From contig JAJRYF010000037.1 of the NCBI GenBank assembly GCA_024275935.1, forward strand, positions 30,615 through 94,614: a DNA stretch of 64,000 nucleotides, written 5' to 3'. A model generated the notes under the pieces. It ran no database searches. It was not told the DNA's origin and saw only the letters and a list, made by a program, of their open reading frames with translations. How positions within the stretch are numbered: the first letter of the stretch is position 1; each line of letters starts with the position of its first letter. The DNA comes from Gammaproteobacteria bacterium. Its GTDB lineage: Bacteria > Pseudomonadota > Gammaproteobacteria > Xanthomonadales > SZUA-36. Both the position numbers and the translations under genes were made by a program. Of this stretch, positions 63,231-64,000 are shown piece after piece.

Positions 63231-64000
63231 TTATTCATTATTTATGTATCTACTTGTATTATTTGGCATATTTCTTAAACATTGGTCCATTAATACCAAT
63301 GCCAACATAGCTTCAACAATTGGTGTTGCCCGAATCCCAACACAGGGATCATGCCGCCCTGTAGTAACAACTTCGACTTCCTCCCCAGCGGTATTCAGGC
63401 CAGTCACTGGAATCCGCAAACTTGAAGTAGGCTTGAATGCCGTACTTACCAGAATATCCTGACCGGACGATACCCCTCCGAGAATTCCGCCAGCGTGATT
63501 ACTTTTGAACCCCTCGCTACTCATCGCATCACGGTGCTCGCTGCCTTTTTGCGATACACAATCAAACCCAGCGCCAATCTCAACACCTTTGGCAGCATTT
63601 ATACTCATCATTGCTGCCGCCAACTCAGCATCAAGCTTACCGTACACCGGCTCACCCCAACCTACTGGCACATTCCGCGCCAACACATTGACTCTGGCGC
63701 CAACTGAGTCTCCGCTCTTACGCAATACATCCATAAAGTCTTCTAATTGCGCAACTACCGAGCTATCGGGAGAGAAAAATGGGTTATCTTCAACTATAGA
63801 GAAATCCTTTACCGAATCTGTCTTGATTGGCCCTAATTGCGCCAACCACCCCTGAATTTCAATCCCGAACTCCTGCGCGAACCAGGCTTTAGCAATCGCC
63901 CCGGCGGCTACCCGCATAGTGGTTTCACGCGCTGAGGATCTGCCACCACCACGGTAATCGCGGATGCCATATTTCTTAAACCATGTGAAGTCGGCGTGCC
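63231..64000 (-). CDS. aroC: Chorismate synthase (5' end outside window)
   Basis: Last step of the shikimate pathway, using reduced FMN. The visible C-terminal part begins in a [18 protein letters not shown] context, which includes the signature [19 protein letters not shown], and continues with [20 protein letters not shown] and [13 protein letters not shown]. The N-terminal region lies beyond base 64000; any start inside the window would remove the signature. Confidence 0.96.
   Translation of the reverse strand, partial: HADFTWFKKYGIRDYRGGGRSSARETTMRVAAGAIAKAWFAQEFGIEIQGWLAQLGPIKTDSVKDFSIVEDNPFFSPDSSVVAQLEDFMDVLRKSGDSVGARVNVLARNVPVGWGEPVYGKLDAELAAAMMSINAAKGVEIGAGFDCVSQKGSEHRDAMSSEGFKSNHAGGILGGVSSGQDILVSTAFKPTSSLRIPVTGLNTAGEEVEVVTTGRHDPCVGIRATPIVEAMLALVLMDQCLRNMPNNTSRYINNE

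Overview
The window is about 64 kb of a gammaproteobacterial chromosome with moderate GC content. Two conserved gene orders, serC-pheA-hisC-aroA-cmk-rpsA-ihfB and asd-fimV-truA-trpF-trpB-trpA-accD-folC-SPOR-cvpA-purF, resemble the Pseudomonas/Cellvibrionales side of the class. Genes for wax-ester synthesis, PHA-granule-type proteins, phenylalanine hydroxylase and fatty-acid degradation suggest an aerobic, lipid-using, probably marine heterotroph. The species cannot be named from the sequence. No rRNA, tRNA, CRISPR array, prophage or intact transposase gene was recognised.

Layout. 1-1251: rlmN (partial) and ndk on the minus strand. 1.6-8.4 kb: a beta-oxidation operon, a PsrA-like TetR regulator followed by fadE, a FadN-type bifunctional enzyme and a thiolase; a near-perfect palindrome lies inside the promoter spacer of the regulator. 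8.4-8.7 kb: a 210-bp non-coding mobile element. 8.7-11.6 kb: a class V aminotransferase coupled to a BaiN-type flavoprotein. 11.7-15.0 kb: an unusual minus-strand island of secreted, apparently mosaic and frameshifted ORFs that share a C-terminal Gly-Phe-Glu tail. 15.1-17.6 kb: a patatin and an FAD oxidoreductase. 17.7-22.7 kb: phhA-phhB coupled to moxR-DUF58-transglutaminase. 22.7-23.0 kb: a second, inverted copy of the mobile element. 23.1-26.8 kb: Slp lipoprotein, DUF502 protein, two cytochromes c, nfuA and an esterase, with a third palindromic insertion-like element between the last two.

26.8-39.7 kb: a minus-strand block holding galU, a WbpM-like dehydratase, a WbpL-like sugar-phosphate transferase, lapB, lapA, ihfB, rpsA, cmk, aroA, hisC, pheA and serC. 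39.7-51.2 kb: a ThrE-type exporter, then a storage-lipid region containing a PHA-granule protein, a patatin, a fused fatty acyl-CoA reductase, an acyl-CoA-binding protein, a TetR regulator, a PhaF-like phasin, a TPR protein and a WS/DGAT wax-ester synthase. 51.3-64 kb: purF to aroC on the minus strand (purine, folate, fatty-acid, tryptophan and aspartate-family genes, tRNA pseudouridylation and a polar LysM protein).

How the parts fit. The fad operon would turn acyl-CoA into acetyl-CoA. The reductase, acyl-CoA carrier and WS/DGAT would divert acyl-CoA into wax esters, with a phasin and a granule-region protein beside them. The pheA-hisC-aroA block lacks the tyrA usually found there in Pseudomonas, while phhAB can make tyrosine from phenylalanine. 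The most novel-looking items are the MITE-like family with 9-bp target duplications, the GFE-tailed mosaic island, and the compact wax-ester/phasin locus with palindromes at its promoters.
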